Assembly (NCBI GenBank): GCA_021827805.1
Contig: JAKAUG010000204.1
Location: 1-8,678 of the forward strand
Reading direction: 5' to 3'
Source of the DNA: Bacillota bacterium
GTDB taxonomy: Bacteria > Bacillota > Sulfobacillia > RBS10-35 > JAJYVN01
DNA length: 8,678 nucleotides
This document shows, one piece after another, positions 1-7,106 of the stretch. Both the position numbers and the translations under genes were made by a program. Below the pieces are notes generated by a model. That model had not been told where the DNA came from and made no database searches. It saw nothing but the letters and a program-made list of their open reading frames with translations. Numbering within the stretch: position 1 is the first letter of the stretch; the number at the start of each line of letters is the position of its first letter.

Positions 1-296
1 CTGGCGGTGGCCGCGAGGTGCTCGCGGAATGCGCTGGTGCGGCCAAGACGGCGGTCGGCCAGAGGCAGGGCCGCGGTGACGGTGTCGGAGCGCTCGGGCG
101 GCGTGGTCCCATCGGTGGACGCCATGGGCTGGCGTTGCGCGGCGTCCACCGCGCTGAACTTGGCCGGTGGCCGTTCCAGGGTGCCACAGACGAAGTCCAC
201 GTGGTCGGGCCGGGAGAGGTTGGAGGCGAACTCCGCCTCGGGCGCTACGGTCAGGCGAGTGCCGCGCTGCGGGCGCTCACCGCCGGCACCTGACAC
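1..296 (-). CDS. Possible N-terminal part of an unrecognised protein (runs off the window)
   Basis: A minus-strand frame is open from an in-frame stop at 404-402 to the window edge. I placed the start at GTG 296-294 because a GGCGGGAG stretch lies just upstream, although the spacing is short. An in-frame ATG at 383-381 would add an Arg/Gly-rich stretch that looks non-coding. The roughly 98 visible residues have balanced composition (for example ...EAEFASNLSRPDHVDFV...) and about 86% G/C at third codon positions by my count. The competing plus-strand frame (18-293) has about 75%, which is why I prefer the minus strand. I recognise no domain, signal peptide or membrane segment. If real, the gene is divergent from the alpha-mannosidase. 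The lack of a family match and the missing rest of the gene keep confidence low. Confidence 0.35.
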   Translation of the reverse strand, partial: MSGAGGERPQRGTRLTVAPEAEFASNLSRPDHVDFVCGTLERPPAKFSAVDAAQRQPMASTDGTTPPERSDTVTAALPLADRRLGRTSAFREHLAATA

Positions 297-659
297 ACGC
301 TCCCGCCGACCCGACCGTGTCCCGTCGCATCCCCACTCCCTGCCCCCGCGTGTCCGGTACGCCTGCCCAGGATCACTCCGCATTCCAGTCACAGCGCACG
401 ATCAGCCCCCGCCGATTGGCCCGCCGGCACCCCCTTGCCCACGCGGAAGGCGTCTCACGCCCCCGCCAGCGCCACCCTTGCGAAATGCGGGATTCCACGG
501 GGGAATGCGGTGGTGGGGCTGGTTGCTGGCGGCGTGCATGGCACAGGGGCTTGCCCCGCGAGAGACGCACCGCGACTCCCTGCCGGTGATCCGCGGACTT
601 CGGGTGCCCGAAGCGGATCTCCACCCCCGGCAGGGGCGGCACCAACGGCGGTCGGGGTT

Positions 660-687
660 TGTCAGGAAAGTCCGGCGGCCCCTGACA
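660..687. promoter_or_regulatory. Inverted repeat TGTCAGG-N14-CCTGACA, possible operator
   Basis: Perfect 7-bp arms lie at 660-666 and 681-687, separated by 14 bp, about 120 bp upstream of the mannosidase start. The left arm overlaps TTGTCA (659-664), which resembles a -35 box, but no good -10 box follows at the right distance. It could be a binding site for a dimeric regulator or simply a chance palindrome. Confidence 0.25.
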
Positions 688-742
688 CCCTGGGCCACCC
701 GGCTGGCGGAAGGAGAAGCCCTGGCCCGCGAGAAGTCCGTCA

Positions 743-766
743 CCGGCCCCGAATTGGGTGGGCCGG
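743..766. promoter_or_regulatory. Inverted repeat CCGGCCC-N10-GGGCCGG before the mannosidase start
   Basis: Perfect 7-bp arms lie at 743-749 and 760-766 with a 10-bp, relatively AT-rich spacer (CGAATTGGGT). It ends about 40 bp before the GTG start of the alpha-mannosidase. This position would suit an operator or a 5' leader hairpin. The arms are pure G/C, so chance occurrence in this DNA is quite possible. Confidence 0.25.
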
Positions 767-790
767 GAGACCTGTGCCATGGCCGTGTCC

Positions 791-799
791 GGGAGGGAG
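791..799 (+). promoter_or_regulatory. Ribosome binding site deciding the mannosidase start
   Basis: GGGAGGGAG ends 8 bases before GTG 808. This is the strongest Shine-Dalgarno match in the frame upstream of the recognisable GH38 sequence. It gives a protein of the usual family length, so it sets the start over the many upstream in-frame candidates. Confidence 0.7.
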
Positions 800-807
800 T
801 GGCTCCT

Positions 808-3800
808 GTGCAGCCGGGTGAACAGCGGATCCGGGAGCAACATTGCGAGCGACGACTCCGTCGCCTCGGCGATCTCGAGGTGGTGGAACGGGTCGCCCTG
901 GGTCCCTGCCGCTGGCAGGCCCGTCCTCGCCCCGAGCGGCTCAGCGATGGGGCGGCAGCCGCGGATCCCCAGGTCGACGACTCCCAGTGGGCCGTGGTGG
1001 AGACCGGGGGCAGCTTTGGCACAGCCGAGCAGCCCTGGTCCACCTGGCTCCGCTTTTCCCTGCCGGCCCGTCCTGTGGAGAGTGATGAACTCGGAGCCCT
1101 GTATCTGCGCACCGACGGCGAGGGCTTGGTCCACCTGCGGGGGCTGGCCTGGCAGGGGGTGGACGGCAACCACCAGGTGATCCCCCTGCCGGACGTGGAC
1201 GGCGGGGACCCGGTCCCCGTGGCCGTGGAATGGGTCGGGGGACCGCGGCGGCTGGAGGCCTGCGAGTGGCGGCGCCTGAACCGCGCGGCGCTCACGGCGC
1301 GGGTCGGGCTGGACCTCCTCTGGAACACCGTGCGCGCCCTGCCGCAGGACCATGCCGCCAAGATCCCGCTCCTGCAACTGCTTGATCGCACCCTGACCTC
1401 CCTGCCCTGGGAGGCGGAGCGGGACGAGCTGCGCGCCGCCGCCGTTGAGGCCTGGCGCAAGGCCTGGCAGCGCGTCCGAGACCTGCCCGGGGCCCCCGAG
1501 GGACGGGTGCACCTGGTGGGCCAGTCGCACATCGACGTTGCCTGGCTCTGGCCCCTGGCGGAGACCGAGCGCAAGACCGGGCGCACCTTCGCCACGGCGC
1601 TCAACCTGATGCGCCTGTACCCGCACTATCTGTTCACAGCCACCCAGCCCGTCCTCTACGCGTGGCTCGAGCAGCGGCACCCGGACCTGTTCCGGCGGAT
1701 GGCCGTGGCCGTGGCCGCGGGCCGCTGGGAGCCACTGGGGCCCATGTGGGTGGAGCCGGACGGCAACGTCCCCTCCGGCGAGTCCTTCGCCCGCCAGTTG
1801 CTGTGGGGTCAGCGCTACTTCCGGCAGACCTTCGGGCAGAGCAGCCAGGCCGCGTGGCTGCCGGACACGTTCGGCTTTGCCGGAACCCTGCCCCAGATCC
1901 TGCTCCAGGGCGGCGTAACGCAGTTTGCGACCACCAAGCTCTCCTGGAACCAGAGCAACCGCATCCCGGCGGACCGCTTCTGGTGGGAGGGATTGGACGG
2001 CACCCGCGTCCTGGCGCAGATGTACACGCACTTCAACGGCGATCTGCAGGCCGGGGCCCTGCGTGGGCTGTGGCAGGGCACCCAGCCCAAGGAGACCACC
2101 CCCGAGACCCTGTATGCGTATGGCTATGGGGATGGGGGCGGCGGGCCCACGCTGGACATGCTGGAACGGGCCGCCCTCCTGCTGGAGCAACCCCTGCCCG
2201 GCGTGCCGCGTCTCAGCACCGGCCCGACGGCGGAGTTCTTCGCCCGAGCCCACCGGGAGGCCCAGGAGGCCGGCGAGGAGCTGCCGGTGTGGAATGGCGA
2301 GCTCTACCTCGAGCTGCACCGCGGCACCTACACCTCCCAGGGCCGCACCAAACGCAACAATCGCCTGTCCGAGCAGCTGTACCGCGAGGCCGAGATCTGG
2401 GCGGCCCTGGCACGGCTTGGGGGCCACGGTCCGGCCCAGGCGGATCTGGCCGAGGGCTGGCAGCTGCTGCTGCGCAACCAGTTCCACGACATTCTGCCGG
2501 GTTCCGGCATCCGCCAGGTCTACGAGGACGCGGACCGCCACTATGCGCAGGTCATCGAGAGCGGCCAGGCCGTCAGGTCGCGGGCCCTGGCCGCCCTGGC
2601 CGCACGCGTCGGGCCCGCGGCACAACCCGCCGGGATCCTGGCGCGCTTTGCGGTCTTCAACTCCCTGCCCTGGACGCGTGACGGCGTGGTGGAACTCGCG
2701 CTGCCCACAGGCACGGAAGGCCCGCTGCACGTGCGGGATGAAGCGGGCGAGGTTTGCCCCAGCCAGCCGCTGGGCCCCGGTCACCTGCTCGTCGCGGTGC
2801 GAGGCATCCCCGCCGTCGGCTACCGCACCCTTGAGGTGCGTGTCGGGGCGGTCGCCGCTCGGGCCTCAGGCCTGGAGGCGGGTTCGCGCCACCTGCAGAA
2901 CGATCGGTTGCGCGCGGAGATCGACGAGCAGGGCCGGATCCTGCGCCTGTACGATCGCGTCGCAGACCGCGAGGTGCTGCTGCCGGGCCAGGCCGGCAAC
3001 GAGCTGTTGGCCTTTGACGACACCCCGCTGAACTGGGATGCCTGGGACATCGATTTCTTCTATACCGAGCGCGTGGAGCGCCTGGGTGCGGGCGCAACCG
3101 TGCGTCTCGCGGAGAGCGGTCCGGTCCGGGCGCGGCTGGAGGTGGAGATCCCTTACCGCAACTCCACCATCCGTCAGATGTACACCCTGAGCTGCCTGGA
3201 CGGCTCCCTGGACATCCCCACGGAGATCGACTGGCACGAGCACCATCGGCTGCTGAAGGCCTCGTTCCCCCTGCGGGTCTGCACGACAGAAGCCACCTAC
3301 GAGATCCCGTACGGCCACATCCGGCGGCCCACGCACCGCAACACCTCCTGGGAGTGGGCGCACTTCGAGGTGGCCGGCCAACGCTGGGCCGATCTCTCCG
3401 AGGGGGATTGGGGCACGGCCCTGCTCAACGACGGCAGGTACGGGTATGACGCCCACGGCAGCACCCTGCGCCTCAGTCTGTTGAAATCGGCCACCCACCC
3501 GGATCCCGAGGCGGATCAGGGACAGCACCGCTTCACCTACGCGCTGCTGCCCCACGCCGAAGACTGGCGCCGCGGCGGCGTCGCCGAGCGGGCAGCGGCG
3601 CTGAATGCGCCGCTGCAGGTGGTGCCTGTGGAGATCGGAGGCACCGGCAGCCTCCCCGCCTCGCACTCCTGGCTCGGGGTCGACCGGCCGGGGGTGTCGC
3701 TCGAGGCCCTCAAGGGCGCCGAGGACGATCCGGAGGCCCTGATCCTCCGCCTGGTCGAGTGGAACGGCTCCCGCCGGCCGGTCACCGTCCGACTCCCGAG

Positions 3801-3936
3801 CGGCGTGCGCTCAGCCGAACGGGTGAACCTGCTGGAGGATCCCGTGGATGTGCCAGGGCCCGCCGTCCGCGGCGCGGAGCTCACGGTCCCCCTTCGGCCC
3901 CACGAGATCGTCAGCCTGCGCGTGCGCCTGGTCTGA
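808..3936 (+). CDS. Alpha-mannosidase, glycoside hydrolase family 38
   Basis: A 1042-residue retaining, metal-dependent exo-alpha-mannosidase that releases terminal alpha-D-mannose from oligosaccharides or mannosides. The start is GTG 808, placed by its ribosome binding site. The resulting N-terminus is a basic helix-like segment (residues 8-20) followed by a beta-sandwich-like domain, as in bacterial and cytosolic GH38 enzymes. The catalytic domain starts near residue 230. Its SHID motif supplies His241 and Asp243 as metal ligands. WLPDTFGF supplies Asp353, the equivalent of the nucleophile and metal ligand. NQFHD supplies His560 as the last ligand. A GDGGGGPT block (from about 441) and GELYLELHRGTY (from about 497) are also family hallmarks. 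The rest is the mid and C-terminal beta-sandwich region. One oddity is Gln239 where many relatives have His (GQSHID rather than GHxHID); this residue is not a ligand. I see no credible signal peptide, so the enzyme is probably cytoplasmic and acts on imported sugar. It converges on the hydrolase gene downstream. Confidence 0.95.
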   Translation: MQPGEQRIREQHCERRLRRLGDLEVVERVALGPCRWQARPRPERLSDGAAAADPQVDDSQWAVVETGGSFGTAEQPWSTWLRFSLPARPVESDELGALYLRTDGEGLVHLRGLAWQGVDGNHQVIPLPDVDGGDPVPVAVEWVGGPRRLEACEWRRLNRAALTARVGLDLLWNTVRALPQDHAAKIPLLQLLDRTLTSLPWEAERDELRAAAVEAWRKAWQRVRDLPGAPEGRVHLVGQSHIDVAWLWPLAETERKTGRTFATALNLMRLYPHYLFTATQPVLYAWLEQRHPDLFRRMAVAVAAGRWEPLGPMWVEPDGNVPSGESFARQLLWGQRYFRQTFGQSSQAAWLPDTFGFAGTLPQILLQGGVTQFATTKLSWNQSNRIPADRFWWEGLDGTRVLAQMYTHFNGDLQAGALRGLWQGTQPKETTPETLYAYGYGDGGGGPTLDMLERAALLLEQPLPGVPRLSTGPTAEFFARAHREAQEAGEELPVWNGELYLELHRGTYTSQGRTKRNNRLSEQLYREAEIWAALARLGGHGPAQADLAEGWQLLLRNQFHDILPGSGIRQVYEDADRHYAQVIESGQAVRSRALAALAARVGPAAQPAGILARFAVFNSLPWTRDGVVELALPTGTEGPLHVRDEAGEVCPSQPLGPGHLLVAVRGIPAVGYRTLEVRVGAVAARASGLEAGSRHLQNDRLRAEIDEQGRILRLYDRVADREVLLPGQAGNELLAFDDTPLNWDAWDIDFFYTERVERLGAGATVRLAESGPVRARLEVEIPYRNSTIRQMYTLSCLDGSLDIPTEIDWHEHHRLLKASFPLRVCTTEATYEIPYGHIRRPTHRNTSWEWAHFEVAGQRWADLSEGDWGTALLNDGRYGYDAHGSTLRLSLLKSATHPDPEADQGQHRFTYALLPHAEDWRRGGVAERAAALNAPLQVVPVEIGGTGSLPASHSWLGVDRPGVSLEALKGAEDDPEALILRLVEWNGSRRPVTVRLPSGVRSAERVNLLEDPVDVPGPAVRGAELTVPLRPHEIVSLRVRLV

Positions 3937-3949
3937 CGCCTGGCGGGGA

Positions 3950-3964
3950 GGGCGCGCCGCGCCC
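3950..3964. terminator. GC-rich palindrome between convergent genes, possible terminator
   Basis: GGGCGCG-C-CGCGCCC is a perfect 7-bp palindrome around a single base. It lies 14 bp past the mannosidase stop and 27 bp before the stop of the convergent hydrolase. A weaker outer pairing (GGAGGG 3947-3952 with CCCTCC 3972-3977) competes with it. There is no T-tract on either strand, so it is at best a weak bidirectional terminator. Confidence 0.35.
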
Positions 3965-3990
3965 GAGCGGCCCCTCCACCGTGTCCGGGA

Positions 3991-5004
3991 TCAGAGGCTG
4001 GGTGCGGGGCGCGTTCCGATCCATCGCTCAAGCCAGGAGAGCCCTTCCCGCCACATTTGGGCCGTCCACTCGTGCCCGACGCCCCTGTACAGCACACCGC
4101 GGAAGCGCTCGGGACACCCCTGGAGTTCCCAGACGCGGGCGCACCACTCCTGGATCGTCCGCACGCCGGAGGCCGGGGCCCCGGCGTCCTCGTCCCCCGA
4201 CAGCGTGAGCAGCGCGGTCGGCGCCGCCAGGGCCACGATCGCCTCGGTGTCCAGGTGGCGCAGCAGGCCCGGGACGAAGTAGTAGATCCCGTGCGCGTTG
4301 ATGTGGCCGGAGGCCAGCAGGTCCTGGTACCGCGTGAGGCAGGCCACGCAGACGGCCGCGGCCAACTGGCTGTCCATGGCCGCCAGCCACCAGGTGCGCG
4401 TGCAGCCCATGCTCATCCCCATGGCCGCGACCCGGGAGGCATCCACCTCGGGACGCGCGCGCAGCACGTCGAGGCCCAGCAGATCGTCGTGCAGCATCAG
4501 GCCCCACAGGGTCCGTCCCAGCCAGAGCTGGCGTTTGAACTCCGCCTGCTCCTCGACGCCTCCGGTCTCCCGGGGTCCACCGGGCCCGCGGCCCTGGCGC
4601 TCGCCAAAGCACCAGGTATCGATGGCCAGGACGACCGCCCCGGCGCCCGTCAGCAACTCCGCCGCACTCGGCCCGAGCGCGGTCGGGGCCCAGAGTTCGT
4701 CCTTGCCCACGGCATACCGGCCGCCGTGCGCGTGGCAGAAGTAGACGGCGGGTGCTGGCGCGCGGAGGGACTCCGGCCGCACAAGCACGGCGGGGACCGT
4801 CTCCCCCACGCCGTCGATCCACGACAGCCGCTCGAGCAGCATGCTCCCCCGCCGCTCCGTCCCCAGGTGGCGCACCACGGACGGTTGCCGCGGCGGCGTC
4901 GCGCCCAGGCAGCGGCCGAGCGTGGCCCGGACACCATCCCGCGCCCGGGCCCACGATGCCAGGTCCGGTGGTGGGCCGGCGGACGGGCCAACCTCCCAGC
5001 TCAT
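3991..5004 (-). CDS. Alpha/beta hydrolase, esterase-like (dienelactone hydrolase/acetyl xylan esterase-like)
   Basis: A 337-residue serine hydrolase of the alpha/beta fold. The oxyanion-region motif is CHAHGG (residues 90-95). The nucleophile elbow is GMSMG with Ser198. The acid is Asp271 or Asp273 in LSGDED, and the base is His311 in GVGHEW. The catalytic triad is therefore complete and in the right order. There is no signal peptide or membrane segment, so it is probably cytosolic. The family includes esterases that remove acyl groups from sugars, but the substrate cannot be read from sequence. I chose ATG 5004 because AGGGAG (5019-5014) lies 9 bases upstream and the family-like sequence starts there. 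An alternative ATG at 5070 overlaps the stop of the upstream isomerase gene as ATGA and would add 22 low-complexity residues. Either way it follows the isomerase closely and is probably co-transcribed with it. Confidence 0.87.
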   Translation of the reverse strand: MSWEVGPSAGPPPDLASWARARDGVRATLGRCLGATPPRQPSVVRHLGTERRGSMLLERLSWIDGVGETVPAVLVRPESLRAPAPAVYFCHAHGGRYAVGKDELWAPTALGPSAAELLTGAGAVVLAIDTWCFGERQGRGPGGPRETGGVEEQAEFKRQLWLGRTLWGLMLHDDLLGLDVLRARPEVDASRVAAMGMSMGCTRTWWLAAMDSQLAAAVCVACLTRYQDLLASGHINAHGIYYFVPGLLRHLDTEAIVALAAPTALLTLSGDEDAGAPASGVRTIQEWCARVWELQGCPERFRGVLYRGVGHEWTAQMWREGLSWLERWIGTRPAPSL

Positions 5005-5066
5005 GCGCACCCGCTCCCTGGGGTCCGGCTCGGCCGGGTCGTTGCCCCCGCGCGCGTCCGCCCCCC

Positions 5067-5855
5067 TCATGCGGGATCGGGATAGGCCGCGCGTACGCGC
5101 CGCAGCGACTCCTCGGGGGCCAGGCTCGGACCGTATTCCAGCCCCACGTAGTCGGCGTAGCCGGTCTCGTCGATGCACTCCAGCACCGGCGCGAAATCCA
5201 CCTCGCCGCCCAGCGGCTCGTGACGCCCGGGCACCCCTGCGATGTGGTAGTAGCCAATCAGGTCGTGGTGCGCTCGGATCACGGCCCTGAGGTCGTCGCC
5301 CATCACGGCCATGTGATACAGGTCATAGAGGACGCGCACCGCGGGCGAGCCCACCGCCTCGACGACGGCGAAGGCCTCCGCCGAGGTGTCGCACCAACAG
5401 GTGCGATGATCGACGCGGCTGTTGAGAGGCTCCAGGACCACCGTCACGCCGGCCCGCTCCAGCAGGGGCGCCACCCCGCGCAGGGAGGCCACCACCGTGG
5501 CGCGGTGCTCGGCCGTACTCCACCCGGCCACGCGGTCCCCCGGCACCATCACCAGGCGGGGGCATTGCAGCGCCTGTGCGGCGGCGATGGCCTTCTCGAC
5601 ATCGCTGACCAGGTATTCCGCATCGCCGGGGGCCGTGAGCGCCGGACGCCCGTGGCCAGGGACGCCGCCGGTGGTCCCGCCCAGGCAGCGCACCGACAAC
5701 CCCGTCTCCTGCTCCAGGCTCTGTGCCTGGGCGAGATCCTTGCCCCGCCACACGAACTCGCACCCGGTGAAACCCAGGGCCCTACTGGCGCGCCAGCGCT
5801 CAGGGAAGGGACGATCGCTCAGGTGGGCCTCCAGATGCACCGACAGGCGAGGCAT
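5067..5855 (-). CDS. Hydroxypyruvate isomerase-like TIM-barrel sugar isomerase/epimerase
   Basis: A 262-residue protein of the xylose-isomerase-like TIM-barrel superfamily, closest in motif pattern to hydroxypyruvate isomerases. Members interconvert aldose/ketose or epimeric sugars through a metal-bound enediolate. Visible active-site blocks are LEPLNSRVDH (Glu142, His150), VLYDLYHM (Asp178, His181), YYHIAGVPGRHE (His204, Arg211) and YVGLEYGP (Glu240). Two glutamates at about positions 142 and 240 are the expected catalytic pair. I chose ATG 5855 because GAGGGGG (5868-5862) lies 6 bases upstream. An upstream in-frame ATG at 5918 would add 21 residues with no family character. The stop overlaps a possible ATG of the downstream hydrolase (ATGA, 5070-5067), pointing to translational coupling. 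The substrate is unknown. A paralogue lies at 7107-7865. Confidence 0.92.
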   Translation of the reverse strand: MPRLSVHLEAHLSDRPFPERWRASRALGFTGCEFVWRGKDLAQAQSLEQETGLSVRCLGGTTGGVPGHGRPALTAPGDAEYLVSDVEKAIAAAQALQCPRLVMVPGDRVAGWSTAEHRATVVASLRGVAPLLERAGVTVVLEPLNSRVDHRTCWCDTSAEAFAVVEAVGSPAVRVLYDLYHMAVMGDDLRAVIRAHHDLIGYYHIAGVPGRHEPLGGEVDFAPVLECIDETGYADYVGLEYGPSLAPEESLRRVRAAYPDPA

Positions 5856-5926
5856 GCGGCACCCCCTCAACAGTCGCCGCGCAAGCGGCGCCCAGCCCAC
5901 CGTTCCCCACGCGGCCACGGGGTCCT

Positions 5927-5957
5927 GCCGGCATCCGGGCCAACGGCGGATGCCGGC
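5927..5957. terminator. Perfect 11-bp hairpin between the dehydrogenase and isomerase genes
   Basis: GCCGGCATCCG (5927-5937) pairs perfectly with CGGATGCCGGC (5947-5957) around a 9-base loop. It lies 43 bp beyond the dehydrogenase stop and about 70 bp before the isomerase start, both on the minus strand. The hairpin should be very stable, but no T-tract follows on the minus strand. It may be an attenuating or mRNA-stabilising element rather than a true intrinsic terminator. Confidence 0.45.
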
Positions 5958-5999
5958 CCACGACGGCCGCGAGGAACAGGTGCGCCGGAGCCCCAGCGG

Positions 6000-6908
6000 T
6001 CACCGGTAGTGGCGTTCCAGTTCTGAGACCCAGTGCCGACCAAGTTCTCCGGCGTTGGCCTGCAGCCACGCGGATAGCCGCCTGGACCCCGTCGGCGCCT
6101 CCCCGCTGACGAGCAGGCCGGCCATCAGGCCGGCGATCTCGTCTCGCGTCACCACCACATCGCCGACGACCAGGCTCAGAGCGGCACCCAGTGCCCAGGC
6201 GGCGGCGGGCGGCGTGTGGGCGATGCGCGGCCTCCGTCCCAGCGCCGCGGCGATGGCCCACACGAGATCCTCGTACGCGTAAGTCTCGGGTCCGACGGCA
6301 TCCACGGCCACCCGCTCGTCGCGGCGACCCAGATCCACGGCCAGATCCGCCAGATCCTCGACATGCACGGGCTGGATGGGATAGCGGCCATCGCCAAAGA
6401 CGATGAAGACGGGCAGGCGGCGCAGGATCCAGGCGATGTTGTGCAGCAGGATGTCCTGGGGCCCGAAGATCAGCGCGGGCCGGACGATCGCCCAGCTCAG
6501 TCCGCTGGCCTGGAGGGCCCGCTCGACCAGTGCCTTGCCGCGGAAGTATGGCAGGGGCGAATCCACCCGTGCCCCGGTGATGGAGACGTGCACAACACGA
6601 CGGACCCCCGCGCGAGCCGCCGCCTGAAACAGTGATCTGCTTCGCTCGACGGCCACGGCATGGCTGAGCCGGTTGCGTGCGAACCGGATCCAATACGTGT
6701 TGTACAGGGTGTCGGCGCCCTCCAGGCTGCGCGCCAGGGCCCGAGGCTCGTCCCAGCGCAGCGGGAGGACGGGCACGCCGTCGCCGAAGGGGCTTGGCCG
6801 GGCGGGGTGGCCCGTGAGGGTGCGGACATTCCTCCCGGAGGCCAGAAGCCGGCTCGCCACGTACCTACCCGTGTATCCGAAGGCACCGGTGACCGCATCC
6901 CAGGGCAT
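6000..6908 (-). CDS. NAD(P)-binding atypical short-chain dehydrogenase (NmrA/NDUFA9-like)
   Basis: A 302-residue Rossmann-fold protein. The nucleotide-binding motif TGAFGYTG is at residues 7-14. YNTYWIRF (69-76) is typical of this epimerase-like family. Ser109 (VHVSITGA), Tyr121 and Lys125 (YFRGK) form the Ser/Tyr-x3-Lys pattern of catalytically competent SDRs. IVRPALIFGP follows the helix after the Lys, and PVHVEDLADL is the usual C-terminal substrate-side segment. A hydrophobic stretch near residues 230-250 (WALGAALSLVVGDVVV) could contact a membrane or a partner but is weak as a transmembrane helix. The start is ATG 6908. It has no Shine-Dalgarno sequence, and a promoter-like element sits so close that the mRNA may be leaderless. 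The gene is first in a minus-strand series and divergent from the second isomerase. Its substrate is unknown; an oxidoreductase or epimerase step on a sugar is only an inference. Confidence 0.9.
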   Translation of the reverse strand: MPWDAVTGAFGYTGRYVASRLLASGRNVRTLTGHPARPSPFGDGVPVLPLRWDEPRALARSLEGADTLYNTYWIRFARNRLSHAVAVERSRSLFQAAARAGVRRVVHVSITGARVDSPLPYFRGKALVERALQASGLSWAIVRPALIFGPQDILLHNIAWILRRLPVFIVFGDGRYPIQPVHVEDLADLAVDLGRRDERVAVDAVGPETYAYEDLVWAIAAALGRRPRIAHTPPAAAWALGAALSLVVGDVVVTRDEIAGLMAGLLVSGEAPTGSRRLSAWLQANAGELGRHWVSELERHYR

Positions 6909-6914
6909 ACGGAG

Positions 6915-6943
6915 AGGTTACGCCCACCTGGAGGTGGCGGCAA
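6915..6943 (-). promoter_or_regulatory. Putative leaderless-type promoter of the dehydrogenase gene
   Basis: TTGCCG (6943-6938) and TAACCT (6920-6915) are separated by exactly 17 bp. TAACCT ends 6 bases before the ATG at 6908, so transcription would begin at or next to the start codon. This agrees with the absence of a ribosome binding site. The -35 box matches the consensus TTGACA at 4 of 6 positions and the -10 box keeps the TAnnnT frame. The boxes are weak and unproven. Confidence 0.45.
6924..6937. promoter_or_regulatory. Palindrome in the promoter spacer, possible operator
   Basis: CCACCT-GG-AGGTGG is a perfect 6-bp-arm inverted repeat lying entirely between the putative -35 and -10 boxes of the dehydrogenase promoter. 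A repressor bound there would block RNA polymerase. It could also serve the divergent isomerase gene, whose start is 170 bp away. No regulator gene is visible in the window. Confidence 0.35.
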
Positions 6944-7089
6944 CCCCGGAGTCGGGTGGTCCGGTGGCTCGTGCCGGCCGCGGCCCACGGCACGGAGGGG
7001 GTGGGCCGGTCCGCGGCAGGTGTCCCGGCACCGGAGCCGGAAACCAGGGGCCAGACGGGCCGCCCCGCCGCGCAGGCGGAGCCCGCCCT

Positions 7090-7098
7090 GGGGAGGGG
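7090..7098 (+). promoter_or_regulatory. Ribosome binding site of the second isomerase gene
   Basis: GGGGAGGGG is followed by an 8-base spacer and GTG 7107. It selects this GTG over upstream starts in the same long open frame, which would add about 150 low-complexity residues. Confidence 0.7.
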
Positions 7099-7106
7099 TC
7101 GCATCG

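Larger units (their letters stand above)
297..807. other. Stretch without a convincing gene, upstream of the alpha-mannosidase
   Basis: About 510 bp lie between the possible left-edge gene and the mannosidase start. Several long frames are open here on both strands, but they encode Arg/Pro/Gly-rich low-complexity peptides, as expected from GC-rich DNA that seldom forms stop codons. The frame continuous with the mannosidase is open back to position 7, yet its peptide has no recognisable domain. The best remaining candidate is a minus-strand frame at 780-373 (about 135 residues, roughly 77% third-position G/C), which I consider unlikely to be a gene. The region holds two perfect inverted repeats (660-687 and 743-766) and probably the mannosidase promoter. 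I cannot identify convincing -35/-10 boxes for that promoter. Confidence 0.5.

Noticed and set aside
18..293. Plus-strand frame at the left edge as a gene end
   Set aside because: Third-position G/C is lower (about 75%) than in the opposite frame (about 86%), and the peptide is Gly/Arg-rich. I could not exclude it fully.
373..780. Minus-strand frame of about 135 residues from ATG 780 as a small gene
   Set aside because: Composition is Arg/Pro/Gly-rich, third-position G/C is below that of neighbouring genes, there is no recognisable domain, and it covers the likely mannosidase promoter.
373..2784. Long minus-strand open frame (about 800 codons) opposite the mannosidase
   Set aside because: It is antisense to a clear GH38 gene, its peptide is Gly/Gln/Pro/Arg-rich without a domain, and long antisense frames are expected in DNA this GC-rich.
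4057..6026. Plus-strand open frames opposite the hydrolase and first isomerase
   Set aside because: They are shadows of the minus-strand genes, which carry complete catalytic motifs and proper starts.
6971..6993. GTGCCG...CGGCAC inverted repeat in the divergent intergenic region
   Set aside because: Short arms, a GC-only core and several overlapping alternatives make chance pairing likely.
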